64,000 nt of DNA from Arthrobacter sp. U41 (GCF_007679325.1 NZ_VEGI01000001.1:496001-560000), one strand, 5' to 3'. Shown: positions 18,037 to 28,449, counted from the stretch's first letter. The notes: a model not told the origin generated them from the letters alone. Program-made: numbers and translations.

Positions 18037-18456
18037 TTAGTCCTGGAACCAGATCTTGATCTCGCGTTCCGCGGAGTCCACGGAGTCCGAGCCGTGGACC
18101 AGGTTCTGCTGGACCTTCAGGCCCCAGTCGCGGCCGAAGTCGCCGCGGATGGTGCCGGGCGCCGCCGTCGTCGGGTCCGTGGTGCCGGCGAGGGAGCGGA
18201 AGCCCTCGATGACGCGGTGGCCCTCGAAGATCGCGGCGACGACCGGGCCGCTGAGCATGAACTCCACCAGCGGCTCGTAGAACGGCTTGCCTACGTGCTC
18301 CTCGTAGTGCTGCTCCAGCAGTTCGCGGCTCGCGTCGACCTTCTTGAGCTCGGCCAGGGTGTAGCCCTTGGCTTCGATGCGGGCGATGATGCTGCCGGTC
18401 AGGTTGCGGGTGACGCCGTCGGGCTTGATCAGGACGAGGGTGCGCTCAATGCTCAC
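18037..18456 (-). CDS. ndk: Nucleoside diphosphate kinase
   Basis: Balances NTP pools by phosphate transfer through a phosphohistidine. The 139-residue protein is full length. It opens [18 protein letters not shown], and the active-site His is in [16 protein letters not shown] near residue 117. It follows the DUF4233 gene on the minus strand with a 40-bp gap; the order ileS-folC-DUF4233-ndk suggests one long operon. Confidence 0.99.
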   Translation of the reverse strand: MSIERTLVLIKPDGVTRNLTGSIIARIEAKGYTLAELKKVDASRELLEQHYEEHVGKPFYEPLVEFMLSGPVVAAIFEGHRVIEGFRSLAGTTDPTTAAPGTIRGDFGRDWGLKVQQNLVHGSDSVDSAEREIKIWFQD

Positions 18457-18496
18457 AACTGCTCCAATGTGTTGGGGGTGGGATTCGGAAATAAGT

Positions 18497-18940
18497 CTAG
18501 TTGCTCAGGTCTTCGGGGTGCGCGGCGTCCCAGGCGGCCTGCTCGCGTTCGCGCTGCGCGGCCTCCCGGTCGATCCGGATGCCGGTGCGGATTCCGTACC
18601 ACCAGGCCACCGCGAAGAGGCCGCCCACCAGGAACATGGCCGGTTCCAGGAAGCCGGTCAGGATCAGCACGATCTGCAGGATCCAGCCCAGCGCCACGCC
18701 CCACGGTTTGGTGAGTACCGCACACGTGAAGACGTAGACGAGGGCCAGCCCGATCCCGACCGAGAAGATCAGGACCGGCGGGAACTCGTCCCGCCGCAGT
18801 CCGAAGACGGTCAGGGTGCCAAAAAGCACCACAAAGGCCTCCAGCAGCAGCACCGTCGAGGCGAACATGACCTTGGTGGAGCGGCGCTTCTTGGGCATGC
18901 CCGGGCGCCATTCGCGCTGGGCCTTGGTGAGTTTCGCCAT
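18497..18940 (-). CDS. DUF4233-family membrane protein
   Basis: A 147-residue protein with four predicted membrane segments, including [20 protein letters not shown] and [15 protein letters not shown]. The N-terminus is basic ([18 protein letters not shown]). The family is found next to folC and ndk in actinobacteria (Rv2446c position in M. tuberculosis, from memory). No biochemical role is known. It starts 3 bp after the folC stop, consistent with translational coupling. Confidence 0.88.
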   Translation of the reverse strand: MAKLTKAQREWRPGMPKKRRSTKVMFASTVLLLEAFVVLFGTLTVFGLRRDEFPPVLIFSVGIGLALVYVFTCAVLTKPWGVALGWILQIVLILTGFLEPAMFLVGGLFAVAWWYGIRTGIRIDREAAQREREQAAWDAAHPEDLSN

Positions 18941-18943
18941 GGC

Positions 18944-20302
18944 TTAGGCATCCGCCTTTCCGAGCAGGATCCGGGCGTCCGCGACGAGCGTGATGGACCC
19001 CGTGACGAGGACGCCGCCGGCGAGGTCGTCATTGGATTCGGCACGCTCCACCGCCCATTCGAGGGCGTCGTCGAGCTTCTCGGCCACGTGGATGTTGTCC
19101 TCGCCGAAGCCCAGCTCCACGGCCAGTTCCGCGAGGTCCTCGGCCGGCACGGCGCGGGGCGAGTTGGACTGGGTGAAGCAGTATTCGGCGGCCAGGTCGC
19201 CCAGGGATTCCTTGAGCTGGCGGAGGATCTCCTCGGCGTCCTTCTCCCGCAGGACGCCGACCACCACCACCAGTTTGGTGAAGCTGAACGCCTCGTGGAT
19301 GGCCTCGGCGGACACCCGGATGCCTTCGGGGTTGTGCGCGGCGTCCACGATGATGGTCGGCGCCGTGCGCACCACCTCGAGCCGGCCGGGCGAGGTGACG
19401 GAGGCGAAGGCCTCCTGGACCACCTCGGCGTCGAGCGCCTTTTCGGCGCCGAAGAAAGCTTCCAGCGCTGCGATCGCGACGGCGGCGTTCTCGGCCTGGT
19501 GGGCGCCGTGCAGCGGCACGAGGAGGTCCTCGTAGCGGCCGGCGATGCCTTGGATGGTGACCATCTGCCCGCCGACGGCGACGGTGCGGGATTCGACGCC
19601 GAACTCGACGCCCTCGAAGCGGAACGGGACGTTCGTTTCCTTGGCCTTTTCCAGCAGCACCTGGGCCGCGTCGCGGGGCTGCGCGGCGCTGACCAGGAAG
19701 CCGCCGGGCTTGATGATGCCGGCCTTTTCGTACGCGATGTCCTCCGTGGTGTCCCCAAGGAGGTCCGTGTGGTCCAGCGAGATGGGCGTGACCACAAAGA
19801 CCTGGCCATCGCCGACGTTGGTCGCGTCGGTGATGCCGCCCAGGCCCACCTCGATGACGGCGACGTTGACCGGCTGATCCGCGAAGATGGCGAAGCCCAG
19901 GATGGTGAGGCACTCGAAGTAGGTCAACCGGGGCTGGCCTTCGGCCTCGAGTTCGCTGTCGACGATGGCCAGGTACGGGCGGATCTCGTCCCAGATCCGG
20001 ACGAAGGTCTCGTCCGGGACCGGTTCGCCGTCGATGCTGATCCGCTCGGTGACCTTGGACAGGTGCGGGCTGGTGTACCGGCCCGTGCTCAGCCCGTGGG
20101 CGCGCAGCCCGGCCTCGATCATCCGTGCGGTGGAGGTTTTACCGTTGGTGCCGGTGACGTGGATGATCGGGAACGCCTTGTTTGGCTCCCCCAGGATGTC
20201 CATCGCCCGGTGCAGCGGGGCCAGCCGGGGCTCCATCTTGTTTTCCGGCGCCCGGCCCAGCAGTTCGGCGTAGACGCTTTCTACGGAGAATTCGTCGGTC
20301 AT
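18944..20302 (-). CDS. folC: Folylpolyglutamate synthase / dihydrofolate synthase
   Basis: Adds glutamate to dihydropteroate and to folates. The 452-residue Mur-ligase-like enzyme has the P-loop IIHVTGTNGKTSTARM at about residues 47-60, GLGGITDATNV, and VVDAAHNPEGIRV in the C-terminal domain. The start ATG lies 3 bp after the ileS stop, so the genes are translated together. Confidence 0.97.
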   Translation of the reverse strand: MTDEFSVESVYAELLGRAPENKMEPRLAPLHRAMDILGEPNKAFPIIHVTGTNGKTSTARMIEAGLRAHGLSTGRYTSPHLSKVTERISIDGEPVPDETFVRIWDEIRPYLAIVDSELEAEGQPRLTYFECLTILGFAIFADQPVNVAVIEVGLGGITDATNVGDGQVFVVTPISLDHTDLLGDTTEDIAYEKAGIIKPGGFLVSAAQPRDAAQVLLEKAKETNVPFRFEGVEFGVESRTVAVGGQMVTIQGIAGRYEDLLVPLHGAHQAENAAVAIAALEAFFGAEKALDAEVVQEAFASVTSPGRLEVVRTAPTIIVDAAHNPEGIRVSAEAIHEAFSFTKLVVVVGVLREKDAEEILRQLKESLGDLAAEYCFTQSNSPRAVPAEDLAELAVELGFGEDNIHVAEKLDDALEWAVERAESNDDLAGGVLVTGSITLVADARILLGKADA

Positions 20303-20305
20303 GGA

Positions 20306-23300
20306 TTAGGCCTCTACTTTTTCTGCGGCGGTCTTGACGACGCTGACCTGTGGGTCCTTGACGTCGGCCGCGACCGTGTCCAGCCGGACGGTCAGGGTTT
20401 CGGTCTGGACCAGCCCGGCGTTGGCCAGCAGGGCATCCACAACGTCCTGCCGTGCGGTGACGGTGGTGTGGATCCGGTCGCTGACGTTGAGTCCGGCGTC
20501 CTTGCGGGCCTGTTGGATGGCGCGGACCATGTCGCGGGCGGCACCTTCGGCTTCCAGTTCGGGAGTGACCTCGGTGTTGAGGACCACGAAGCCGCCGCCG
20601 GGCAGCACCGCTGCGGCGCGTGAGCCGGCACCCTCCGCGGCTTCGGCCACGACGGTTTCCAGGGTGTACTCCTGCGGTTCGAGCTCGAGCCCGCCGGCGG
20701 TTACCACGCCGGCTTCGCTGACGGACCAGTCGCCGGACTTGGAGCCCTTGATGGCCTGCTGGACGTTCTTGCCCAGGCGCGGACCCGCGGCCCGGGCGTT
20801 CACCACGAGCTTCTGTTCGATGCCGAACTCCTCCGGGGAGGCGTTGTCGGCGTCGAGCAGGCGGACGGAGCGCAGGTTCAGTTCGTCGCGGACGACGGCG
20901 GCGAAGCCGTCCAGCGCGTCCGCACCGGGGGCCACGACAGTAAGTTCCTGCAGCGGCAGGCGTACGCGCAGGTTGGCGGCCTTGCGCAGCGAGGAGCCGG
21001 TGGAGCAGATCTGCTGGATCCGGTCCATGGCCTCGACCAGTTCCGGGTTGGCGGGGAACAGGTCCGCGTCCGGCCAGTCGGCCAGGTGCACGGAGCGCCC
21101 GCCGGTGAGGCCGCGCCAGATCTCCTCGGAGATCAGCGGCAGCAGGGACGCGGAGACCCGGCAGACCGTTTCCAGGGCGGTGTAGAGCGCGTCGAAGGCG
21201 TCAACGTTTTCGTCGAAGAAGCGCTGGCGGCTGCGGCGGACGTACCAGTTGGTGAGCATGTCCAGGTAGCTGCGCAGCTCGTCGCACGCCCCGGAGATGT
21301 CGTAGCTGTCCAGCTGTGCCGTCATGTTCCGGACCAGGTCCCCGGTGTTGGCCATCAGGTACTGGTCCAGGGTGTCCGCGTAGCCGTCGTAGCGGAGCTT
21401 CGCGTCATAGCCATTGCCGCCGTCAGCGGCGTTGGTGTACAGCGTGAAGAAGCTGTACACGTTCCACAGCGGCAGGATGACCTGGCGGACGCCGTCGCGG
21501 ATGCCCTGTTCGGTGACCACGAGGTTCCCACCGCGCAGGATTGGGCTGGACATCAGGAACCAGCGCATAGCGTCGGACCCGTCGCGGTCCAGGACCTCGG
21601 AGACGTCCGGGTAGTTGCGCAGGCTCTTGGACATCTTCTGCCCGTCCGAGCCCAGGACGATGCCGTGGCTGATGACGTTGCGGAAGGCCGGCCGGTCGAA
21701 CAGCGCGGTGGAGAGGATGTGCAGCATGTAGAACCAGCCGCGGGTCTGGCCGATGTACTCGACGATGAAGTCCGCCGGGTTGTGGGTGTCGAACCATTCC
21801 TCGTTCTGGAACGGGTAGTGGACCTGGCCGTAGGGCATGGAACCGGAGTCGAACCAGACGTCCAGGACGTCCTCAACGCGGCGCATCACGGACTGGCCTT
21901 CCTCCGGGGTGCGCGGGTCGTCCGGGTTCGGGCGCGTGAGCTCGTCGATGAACGGCCGGTGCAGGTCCACCTGGCCGTCCTTGTTCAGCGGCAGCCGGCC
22001 AAAGTCGGCCTCGATCTCCGCGAGCGAGCCGTAGACGTCGGTGCGCGGGTAGTCCGGGTCGCTGGACTGCCACACCGGGATGGGGCTGCCCCAGTAGCGG
22101 TTGCGGCTGATGGACCAGTCGCGGGCGTTGGCGAGCCATTTGCCGAACTGGCCGTCCTTGACGTTGCCCGGGATCCAGTTGATGTCCTGGTTGAGCTCGG
22201 ACATACGGTCCTTGAACTTGGTCACCTCGACGTACCAGGAGGACACGGCCCGGTAGATCAGCGGGTTCCGGCAGCGCCAGCAGTGCGGGTAGCTGTGCTC
22301 GTAGCTGGCCTGGCGGACCAGGCGGCCCTGGGCGCGGAGCACCTGGGTGATGGGCTTGTTGGCCTCGAACACCTGGAGTCCGGCGATTTCGGCGAGGTCG
22401 CCGTGGCCGAAGAGCGGCAGGAACTTTGCGCCCTCGTCCACGGAGAGGACCACGGGGATGCCGGCCTCTTCACAGATTTTCTGGTCGTCTTCGCCGTAGG
22501 CCGGAGCCTGGTGGACGATGCCGGTGCCGTCGGTGGTGGTGACGTAATCGGCCTTGAGGAAGCGCCAGGCGTTCTCGGTGCCGTACTTCTCGGCGTCGTG
22601 GAAGTAGTCCCACAGCGGCTCGTAGCTCAGGCCGTCGAGCTCTGCGCCGGTGTGGCGGGACGTGACGGCGGCCTCGGCGGCGGCAACGCCCTCGGCACCG
22701 TCGCCGTAGCCAAGGTCCTTGGCGTAAGCGCCCAGCAGCTCGGCCGCCAGCAGGAAGCTGCCGGAGACGGGTGCCTCGGCCGCCGCGGTCTTGATCCCGT
22801 GCGGGCCGGCCGGCAGGACGACGTAGTTGATGGCGGGCCCAACGGCGAGCGCCAGGTTGGTGGGCAGCGTCCAGGGCGTGGTGGTCCAGGCGAGCGCCTG
22901 CACGCCGGCCAGCTGCCGGGACAGCTCCGACTCCCCCGCCGTGATCGGGAACGTCACCGTGACGGTCTGGTCCTGGCGGTTCTTGTAGACGTCGTCGTCC
23001 ATACGCAGTTCATGGTTGGACAGCGGCGTCTCGTCCTTCCAGCAGTACGGCAGCACGCGGTACCCGTTGTAGGTCAGGCCCTTTTCGTGCAGCTGCTTGA
23101 AGGCCCACAGCACGGACTCCATGTACTCGACGTTGAGCGTTTTGTAGTCGTTCTCGAAGTCGACCCAGCGCGCCTGGCGGGTGACGTAGCTCTTCCATTC
23201 GTCGGCGTACTTCATCACCGACGCGCGGCAGGCGTCGTTGAACTTGTCGATGCCCATGGCCTCGATCTGGGTTTTGTCCGTCATGCCCAGCTGCTTCATG

Positions 23301-23686
23301 GCTTCCAGCTCGGCGGGCAGGCCGTGGGTGTCCCAGCCGAAGCGGCGCTCCACCCGGCGCCCCCGCTGGGTCTGGTAACGGCCCACAAGGTCCTTGGCGT
23401 AGCCGGTCAGCAGGTGGCCATAGTGCGGCAGGCCGTTGGCGAAGGGCGGGCCGTCGTAGAAGACGAATTCGTTGGACCCATCCTTGCCAGCATCACGCTG
23501 GTCAATGCTGGCCTGGAACGTGCCGTCCTCATCCCAGTACTTGAGGATGCGCTCTTCGATCTCCGGGAACTTCACGGAGGCCGACACACCGGAGGTGTTG
23601 GAAGCCGTGTTGGAAGCCGTGTGGGAAGCAGAGGCGGTGGCGCCGGCGCCGGACGGTGCGGCGGAGGCCTTCGGGTAATAAGTCAT
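20306..23686 (-). CDS. ileS: Isoleucyl-tRNA synthetase
   Basis: Class I synthetase of about 1126 residues, in the size range of long IleS forms. The HIGH motif is GLPHYGHL near residue 87, the CP1 editing domain follows, and the KMSKS loop is [14 protein letters not shown]. The selected ATG at 23686 (MTYYPKAS) has AGGATG 5-7 nt upstream; an in-frame ATG 10 codons earlier lies inside the leader's sequestering stem. Residues about 15-45 are an Ala/Ser/Thr linker encoded by a 12-bp tandem repeat. Expression should be controlled by the T-box leader. It heads the ileS-folC-DUF4233-ndk run. Confidence 0.97.
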   Translation of the reverse strand: MTYYPKASAAPSGAGATASASHTASNTASNTSGVSASVKFPEIEERILKYWDEDGTFQASIDQRDAGKDGSNEFVFYDGPPFANGLPHYGHLLTGYAKDLVGRYQTQRGRRVERRFGWDTHGLPAELEAMKQLGMTDKTQIEAMGIDKFNDACRASVMKYADEWKSYVTRQARWVDFENDYKTLNVEYMESVLWAFKQLHEKGLTYNGYRVLPYCWKDETPLSNHELRMDDDVYKNRQDQTVTVTFPITAGESELSRQLAGVQALAWTTTPWTLPTNLALAVGPAINYVVLPAGPHGIKTAAAEAPVSGSFLLAAELLGAYAKDLGYGDGAEGVAAAEAAVTSRHTGAELDGLSYEPLWDYFHDAEKYGTENAWRFLKADYVTTTDGTGIVHQAPAYGEDDQKICEEAGIPVVLSVDEGAKFLPLFGHGDLAEIAGLQVFEANKPITQVLRAQGRLVRQASYEHSYPHCWRCRNPLIYRAVSSWYVEVTKFKDRMSELNQDINWIPGNVKDGQFGKWLANARDWSISRNRYWGSPIPVWQSSDPDYPRTDVYGSLAEIEADFGRLPLNKDGQVDLHRPFIDELTRPNPDDPRTPEEGQSVMRRVEDVLDVWFDSGSMPYGQVHYPFQNEEWFDTHNPADFIVEYIGQTRGWFYMLHILSTALFDRPAFRNVISHGIVLGSDGQKMSKSLRNYPDVSEVLDRDGSDAMRWFLMSSPILRGGNLVVTEQGIRDGVRQVILPLWNVYSFFTLYTNAADGGNGYDAKLRYDGYADTLDQYLMANTGDLVRNMTAQLDSYDISGACDELRSYLDMLTNWYVRRSRQRFFDENVDAFDALYTALETVCRVSASLLPLISEEIWRGLTGGRSVHLADWPDADLFPANPELVEAMDRIQQICSTGSSLRKAANLRVRLPLQELTVVAPGADALDGFAAVVRDELNLRSVRLLDADNASPEEFGIEQKLVVNARAAGPRLGKNVQQAIKGSKSGDWSVSEAGVVTAGGLELEPQEYTLETVVAEAAEGAGSRAAAVLPGGGFVVLNTEVTPELEAEGAARDMVRAIQQARKDAGLNVSDRIHTTVTARQDVVDALLANAGLVQTETLTVRLDTVAADVKDPQVSVVKTAAEKVEA

Positions 23687-23691
23687 CTCGA

Positions 23692-23960
23692 CATCCTGGG
23701 TTGAGCTGGTGAACAAATGGATTCATTCAGGATGCGAGGACGGCTCCTGCGGTGTCTTTCGACACCACCGGCACCGCGGTACCACCTCACTTACCGTCGC
23801 CGTATCCCCTGAAACGAGGGAGCACCGGCGTCGGCCGCTCATTCACTGCTGTGACGGGCTTACCCGTCCGGTTCTACCGGCCCTGGCGCGTGCTGACGTT
23901 GCGCCGGGGCGTTCTTCCGGAAGCTCACCGGTGATGGCCGGGTCAAAGCTGCTACGAGAA
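23692..23960 (-). ncRNA. Translational T-box leader of ileS (Ile specifier)
   Basis: Stem I carries an ATC specifier codon (23935-23933) followed by A, then GGTGAGCTTCCGGAAGAAC. The T-box core GGTGGTACCGCGG lies at 23786-23774. Downstream, CATCCTG (23734-23728) is complementary to CAGGATG (23698-23692), which holds the ileS ribosome site. Uncharged tRNA-Ile should free the site. This is the known actinobacterial translational design. Confidence 0.95.
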
Positions 23961-23970
23961 GTCTAACAAC

Positions 23971-24010
23971 TGTCGCGGGGACGCAGCGCCTGCGCTGCGT
24001 CCCCGCGACA
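23971..24010. terminator. 19-bp perfect GC-rich hairpin after the SDR gene
   Basis: Arms 23971-23989 and 23992-24010 are perfectly complementary with a 2-nt centre. It lies between the SDR 3' end and the ileS leader and has no T-run. It may insulate the T-box leader from upstream transcription. Confidence 0.65.
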
Positions 24011-24021
24011 CGCCGGTCCCG

Positions 24022-24783
24022 TCAGCCCTTGCGGATGAGCTTGTAGTTGGCGGCCTGCGCCACCGGCCGGATCACGATCTGGTCGAGGTTGACGTGGTGC
24101 GGGGCTGTGACGGCGTACCGGACGACGTCGGCGACGTCTGCGGCGGTCAGGGGCTTCTCGACGCCGGCGTACACCTTCGCGGCGGCGTCGGAGTTGCCGC
24201 CGAGCCGGTTCAGCGCGAACTCCTCCGTCTGGACCAGGCCGGGGGCCACCTCGATCACGCGGAGGTTGTGCTCGGCCTCTTCAAGCCGCAGCGCCCCGGT
24301 GAGCGCGTGCTGGGCGAACTTCGCCGCGTTGTAGCCGCCGCCGCCCTCATAGGCGGACAGTCCCGCCGTCGAGGTCAGGTTCAGGACGGTGCCTTCACCG
24401 CAGGCGCGCAGCATGGGCAGGAACGCCCGGATGAGTTTCATGGTGCCCAGGACGTTGACCTCGAACATCCATTCCCAGTCCTCGGTCCGGGCCTCGGCCA
24501 CCTTGTCCGCGCCGCGGGCGCCGCCGGCGACGTTGATGAGTGTGTCGATGCCGCCGGCACGGGTCACCTCGTCGACCAGCCGGGCGACGTCGGCGTCGTC
24601 CGTCACGTCTGCGGGCAGCGCGACGGCGCCGGTTTCCGCGGCGAGCGCCTCCAGCCGGTCCGCACGGCGGGCGACCGCGTACACGGTCCAGCCCTCGGTC
24701 CGGAGCGCACGCACGGTGGCCTCGCCGATTCCGGTGCTGGCGCCGGTGACAACTGCTGCTTTGTTCTGGATTCCCTCAGTCAT
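24022..24783 (-). CDS. Short-chain dehydrogenase/reductase
   Basis: A 253-residue classical SDR. The cofactor motif AAVVTGASTGIGEATVRAL (TGxxxGxG) is at the N-terminus, with an ARRADRL stretch after strand 2 that favours NADP. NVAGGARGADK is an NNAG-like motif, and the catalytic Ser-Tyr-Lys region is LTSTAGLSAYEGGGGYNAAK. The substrate is unknown. It is divergent from valS with a 69-bp shared promoter region, and is separated from ileS by the strong hairpin and T-box, so it is probably transcribed alone. Confidence 0.9.
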   Translation of the reverse strand: MTEGIQNKAAVVTGASTGIGEATVRALRTEGWTVYAVARRADRLEALAAETGAVALPADVTDDADVARLVDEVTRAGGIDTLINVAGGARGADKVAEARTEDWEWMFEVNVLGTMKLIRAFLPMLRACGEGTVLNLTSTAGLSAYEGGGGYNAAKFAQHALTGALRLEEAEHNLRVIEVAPGLVQTEEFALNRLGGNSDAAAKVYAGVEKPLTAADVADVVRYAVTAPHHVNLDQIVIRPVAQAANYKLIRKG

Positions 24784-24852
24784 GGCACCACCCTAACGGC
24801 TCTGCAGCGGGCCACTGCGCCTGCCCGCGGCGGACCGTGAAAGAATTGCTCC

Positions 24853-27459
24853 ATGGCTGAAGACACGCAGGGTACAGACACGCCCACCACCGCCCCCATC
24901 AACGTTCCGGACAAGCCCGCCCTGGAGGGGCTGGAAGACGCCCTCACCCGGCGTTGGCTTGACGAAGGGACCTACAAGTTCAACCCGGACACCACCCGGG
25001 CGCAGGTCTACTCGATCGATACTCCCCCGCCCACGGCGTCGGGTTCGCTGCACGTGGGGCACATGTTCTCCTACACGCAGACGGACGTCCTTGCCCGCTA
25101 CCAGCGCATGACCGGCAAGAACGTGTTCTACCCGATGGGCTGGGACGACAACGGCCTCCCCACCGAGCGCCGTGTGCAGAACTACTACGGTGTGCGCTGC
25201 GACCCCACCACCGCGTACGACGCCGGCTACCGACCCCCGGCGGAGCCCGCCAAGAACCAGCGCGACTTCGACGTCGTCTCGCGCCGGAACTTCATCGAAC
25301 TGTGCGAGGAACTCGCCGTTGAAGACGAGAAGGTCTTCGAAAACCTGTTCCAGACCCTCGGCCTGTCCGTGGACTGGGACCTGACCTACCGCACCATCGA
25401 TGACAAGTCCCGCGCCATCTCCCAGCGCGCCTTCCTGGCCAACCTCGCCGCCGGCGACGCGTACATGGCCGAGGCGCCCACCCTGTGGGATGTCACCTTC
25501 CGCACCGCGGTGGCCCAGGCAGAACTCGAGGACCGGGAGGTCGCGGGCGCCTACTACCGCTACCCGTTCTTCACCGAAGACGGCGAAAAGATCTTCATCG
25601 AAACCACCCGCCCGGAACTGCTGGCCGCCTGCGCCGCCCTCGTGGCGAATCCCGACGACGAACGGTACCAGCCGCTGTTCGGCAAGAAGGTCACCTCTCC
25701 CCTGTTCGGCGTCGAGGTGGAGGTTAAGGCCCACCCGCTCGCGAAGGCGGACAAGGGCTCCGGCATCGCCATGGTCTGCACCTTCGGTGACCTCACCGAC
25801 GTCACCTGGTGGCGCGAACTGCAGCTCCCCACCCGCGCGATTGTGGGCCGCGACGGCCGCATCATCGGCGAGACCCCGGAGTGGGTCACCACCGCCGAAG
25901 GCCGTGAGGCCTTCGCCTCCATCGCGGGCAAAACGGTTTTCAGCGCCAAGGAAGCCGTGGTGGAGCTCCTGGCCGCCGCGGAGCTCCTCGACGGCGAGCC
26001 GAAGAAAATCATGCACCCGGTCAACTTCTTCGAAAAGGGCGACAAGCCCCTCGAGGTGGTGACCTCGCGCCAGTGGTACATCCGCAACGGCGGCCGGGAC
26101 GCGGAACGCCGCGAACGGCTCATTGCCCGCGGCCATGAGATCGATTTCCACCCCGCGTTCATGCGCTCACGCTACGAGAACTGGATCTCCGGGCTGAACG
26201 GCGACTGGCTCGTTTCGCGCCAGCGCTTCTTCGGCGTGCCGGTGCCTGTCTGGTACCCGCTGGACGCCGACGGCAACCCGGACTTCGCGGCTCCGATTGT
26301 TCCCTCGGACGCGCAGCTGCCGGTGGACCCCGCCGCAGACGCCGCCCCCGGGTATGAGGAAGCCCAGCGCGATGTTCCGGGCGGCTTCACCGGCGACGCC
26401 GATGTGTTGGACACCTGGGCTACATCCTCGCTGACCCCGCAGATCGTGGGCGGCTGGAGCACCGACGAGGCCCTCTTCGCCAAGGTCTACCCCTTCGACG
26501 TGCGCCCGCAGGGCCACGACATCATCCGGACCTGGCTGTTCTCCTCCGCGGTGCGCGCCGATTCCCTGCAGGGCTCCGCGCCGTGGAAGCACGCGGCCAT
26601 CTCCGGCTGGATCCTGGACCCGGACCGCAAGAAGATGTCCAAGTCCAAGGGCAATGTGATCGTCCCCACCGACGTGCTCGAGGAATACGGCTCGGACGCC
26701 GTCCGCTACTGGGCGGCCTCGGCCAAGCTCGGTGCGGACACGGCTTACGAGATCGCACAGATGAAGATCGGCCGGCGCCTGGCCATCAAGCTGCTCAACG
26801 CCTCCAAGTTCGTGTTGAACCTGGGCGCCACCGAGGACTCCGTTGTGTCCGGTGACCTCTCGGTGCTCGGCAATCCCCTGGACCGCGCCGTGCTGGCCCA
26901 GCTCGCCGACGTGGTCCAGCAGGCCACGAAGGCGTTCGAGAACTACGACTACGCCCGGGCCCTGCAGATCACGGAGAGCTTCTTCTGGCACTTCACCGAT
27001 GACTACGTGGAGCTCATCAAGGACCGCGCCTACGGTGCGGCGGGCGACGCCGAGCAGGCGTCCGTCCTCGCGGCGCTGGCGACCAGCCTGGACACGCTGC
27101 TGCGCCTCTTCGCGCCGTTCCTGCCCTTCGCCACGGAGGAGGTCTGGAGCTGGTGGCGCACCGGTTCGGTGCACCGTGCGGCCTGGCCGTCCGCTATCGA
27201 GATCGACGGCGACACCACCCTGCTGGCCACCGTGGGCACCGCCCTCAGCGGGATCCGCAAGGCCAAGTCCGAGGCCAAGGTCAAACAGCGCACCGAGGTG
27301 CTGTCCGCGACCATCACGGCCTCGGAGTCACTCATCACGCAGCTGAAGGCCGGCCTGGCCGACCTCAAGGCCGCGGCGAACGCGCGCGAGCTGGCGCTGG
27401 TGGGCGGCGAGGGCGAGCTGACCGTGAGCGACGTCGTCCTGGCGCCGGCGGAGGCGTAG
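24853..27459 (+). CDS. valS: Valyl-tRNA synthetase
   Basis: Class I synthetase of 868 residues charging tRNA-Val. The HIGH motif is ASGSLHVGHMFSYTQ near residue 65, the editing domain contains DVTFRTAVAQAELEDREVAG, and the KMSKS loop is DRKKMSKSKGNVIVP near residue 594. DVLDTWATSSLTPQI is ValS-specific. Compared with E. coli ValS (951 residues), the C-terminal coiled coil is short. The position next to the folC/ileS run matches the valS-folC neighbourhood of mycobacteria, but here valS is on the opposite strand. No T-box was seen in front of it. Confidence 0.97.
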   Translation: MAEDTQGTDTPTTAPINVPDKPALEGLEDALTRRWLDEGTYKFNPDTTRAQVYSIDTPPPTASGSLHVGHMFSYTQTDVLARYQRMTGKNVFYPMGWDDNGLPTERRVQNYYGVRCDPTTAYDAGYRPPAEPAKNQRDFDVVSRRNFIELCEELAVEDEKVFENLFQTLGLSVDWDLTYRTIDDKSRAISQRAFLANLAAGDAYMAEAPTLWDVTFRTAVAQAELEDREVAGAYYRYPFFTEDGEKIFIETTRPELLAACAALVANPDDERYQPLFGKKVTSPLFGVEVEVKAHPLAKADKGSGIAMVCTFGDLTDVTWWRELQLPTRAIVGRDGRIIGETPEWVTTAEGREAFASIAGKTVFSAKEAVVELLAAAELLDGEPKKIMHPVNFFEKGDKPLEVVTSRQWYIRNGGRDAERRERLIARGHEIDFHPAFMRSRYENWISGLNGDWLVSRQRFFGVPVPVWYPLDADGNPDFAAPIVPSDAQLPVDPAADAAPGYEEAQRDVPGGFTGDADVLDTWATSSLTPQIVGGWSTDEALFAKVYPFDVRPQGHDIIRTWLFSSAVRADSLQGSAPWKHAAISGWILDPDRKKMSKSKGNVIVPTDVLEEYGSDAVRYWAASAKLGADTAYEIAQMKIGRRLAIKLLNASKFVLNLGATEDSVVSGDLSVLGNPLDRAVLAQLADVVQQATKAFENYDYARALQITESFFWHFTDDYVELIKDRAYGAAGDAEQASVLAALATSLDTLLRLFAPFLPFATEEVWSWWRTGSVHRAAWPSAIEIDGDTTLLATVGTALSGIRKAKSEAKVKQRTEVLSATITASESLITQLKAGLADLKAAANARELALVGGEGELTVSDVVLAPAEA

Positions 27460-27496
27460 CCGGCGGGATCCGGCCCACCTGTTTTCGGGCAAAGGG

Positions 27497-27532
27497 GAAG
27501 CCCCATCAGCGTTTTGCCGTTGGTGGGGCTTC
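27497..27532 (+). terminator. Terminator after valS
   Basis: 14-bp stem with two G-U pairs (arms 27497-27510 and 27519-27532), followed by CGACTTTTCG on the plus strand, 37 bp after the valS stop. Confidence 0.8.
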
Positions 27533-27816
27533 GACTTTTCGATTGTCACGTGACGTCTTAGACAATCTGGCAGAATCCTCGGATTTTCAGGTCTTCCTAC
27601 CTCGTCACTGGTAGCCATCATCTGACTTTGCCGAAGGCTGCGTCGGATGAGTGTCACTGAATCTTTGGTTTCTGCGTCCCGCTTCTTTCGAAGTGGGTAA
27701 GTTCAATTGTGATCCCCGTTTTTGGGATGCACAAGAGCCCCGGAAGAACTACATCAGAGTAATTCTTTCGGGGCTCTTTGCAGGCCGGGCAGGTGATCGA
27801 CGCGGTTTCTACGGGC
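27533..27816. other. AT-richer spacer with bidirectional hairpin
   Basis: No gene seen. The stretch 27540-27730 is by eye close to half A+T, unlike the GC-rich surroundings. A 15-bp hairpin with one G-U pair (arms 27734-27748 and 27763-27777) would terminate the convergent DsbA-like gene. A short inverted repeat GATTGTC...GACAATC lies at 27540-27566. Confidence 0.6.
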
Positions 27817-28449
27817 CTAGTTGAAGACGGGACTTTCGGTACGGCTGCGCTTGATTTCGAAGAAGTAGGGGAACGACGCGAGGGTCACGGTGGCGTCCCA
27901 GATCTGTCCGGCTTCCTCGCCACGCGGGATGCGGGTCAGGACCGGGCCAAAGAAGGCCGTGCCGTTGAAAGCGACCACCGGCGTGCCGACTTCCTGGCCC
28001 ACCAGGGAGATGCCTGCCTCGTGGCTGGTGCGGAGCTGCGCGTCGAAGTCGTCGCTCTGCCCGGCTGCCGCAAGCCCGGCCGGCAGTCCCGCCTCGGCGA
28101 GCGATTTGGCGATGACCTCGTCGATGTCCGTGTTGCCTTCGTTGTGGATCTTGGTGCCCATGGAGTCATAGAGCGGTTTGATGTACTGCGCACCGTGCTG
28201 TTCAGCGGCGGCAGTGATGACGCGGACCGGAGCCCACGCCTTCTTCATGAACTCCCGGTACTCCTCCGGGAGTTCATCGCGGCCCTCATTCAGCACCGAG
28301 AGGCTCATGACGTGCCAGTCGATGCTGATGTCGCGGACGTCCTCCACCTCGTTGATCCACCGCGAGGTCACCCAGGCAAAGGGGCACATCGGATCAAACC
28401 AGAAGTCGGCTCTGTTGCTTGTTGCTGGAGTGTTCAGGGATTCAGGCAC
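27817..28449 (-). CDS. DsbA-family protein, Rv2466c (mycothiol-dependent reductase)-like
   Basis: A 210-residue thioredoxin-fold protein with a helical insertion. The active-site segment [17 protein letters not shown] matches the mycobacterial Rv2466c family (DPxCPWCWxTSRW), but the second cysteine is replaced: CPFA instead of CPWC (Cys22, Ala25). The cis-Pro loop GTPVVAFNG is intact. There is no signal peptide, so it acts in the cytoplasm. In Rv2466c the CPWC pair is reduced by mycothiol. With one cysteine, a monothiol mechanism through a mixed disulfide is likely (inference). It stands between valS and clpX. Confidence 0.87.
   Translation of the reverse strand: MPESLNTPATSNRADFWFDPMCPFAWVTSRWINEVEDVRDISIDWHVMSLSVLNEGRDELPEEYREFMKKAWAPVRVITAAAEQHGAQYIKPLYDSMGTKIHNEGNTDIDEVIAKSLAEAGLPAGLAAAGQSDDFDAQLRTSHEAGISLVGQEVGTPVVAFNGTAFFGPVLTRIPRGEEAGQIWDATVTLASFPYFFEIKRSRTESPVFN

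Noticed and set aside
18368..20623. 751-codon plus-strand open frame
   Set aside because: Spans several real minus-strand genes (ndk, DUF4233, folC, ileS end), which a single real gene would not do.
21086..23704. 872-codon plus-strand open frame
   Set aside because: Antisense to ileS and its leader; low-complexity and without motifs.
24793..26151. 452-codon minus-strand open frame
   Set aside because: Antisense shadow of valS and it runs through the valS promoter.
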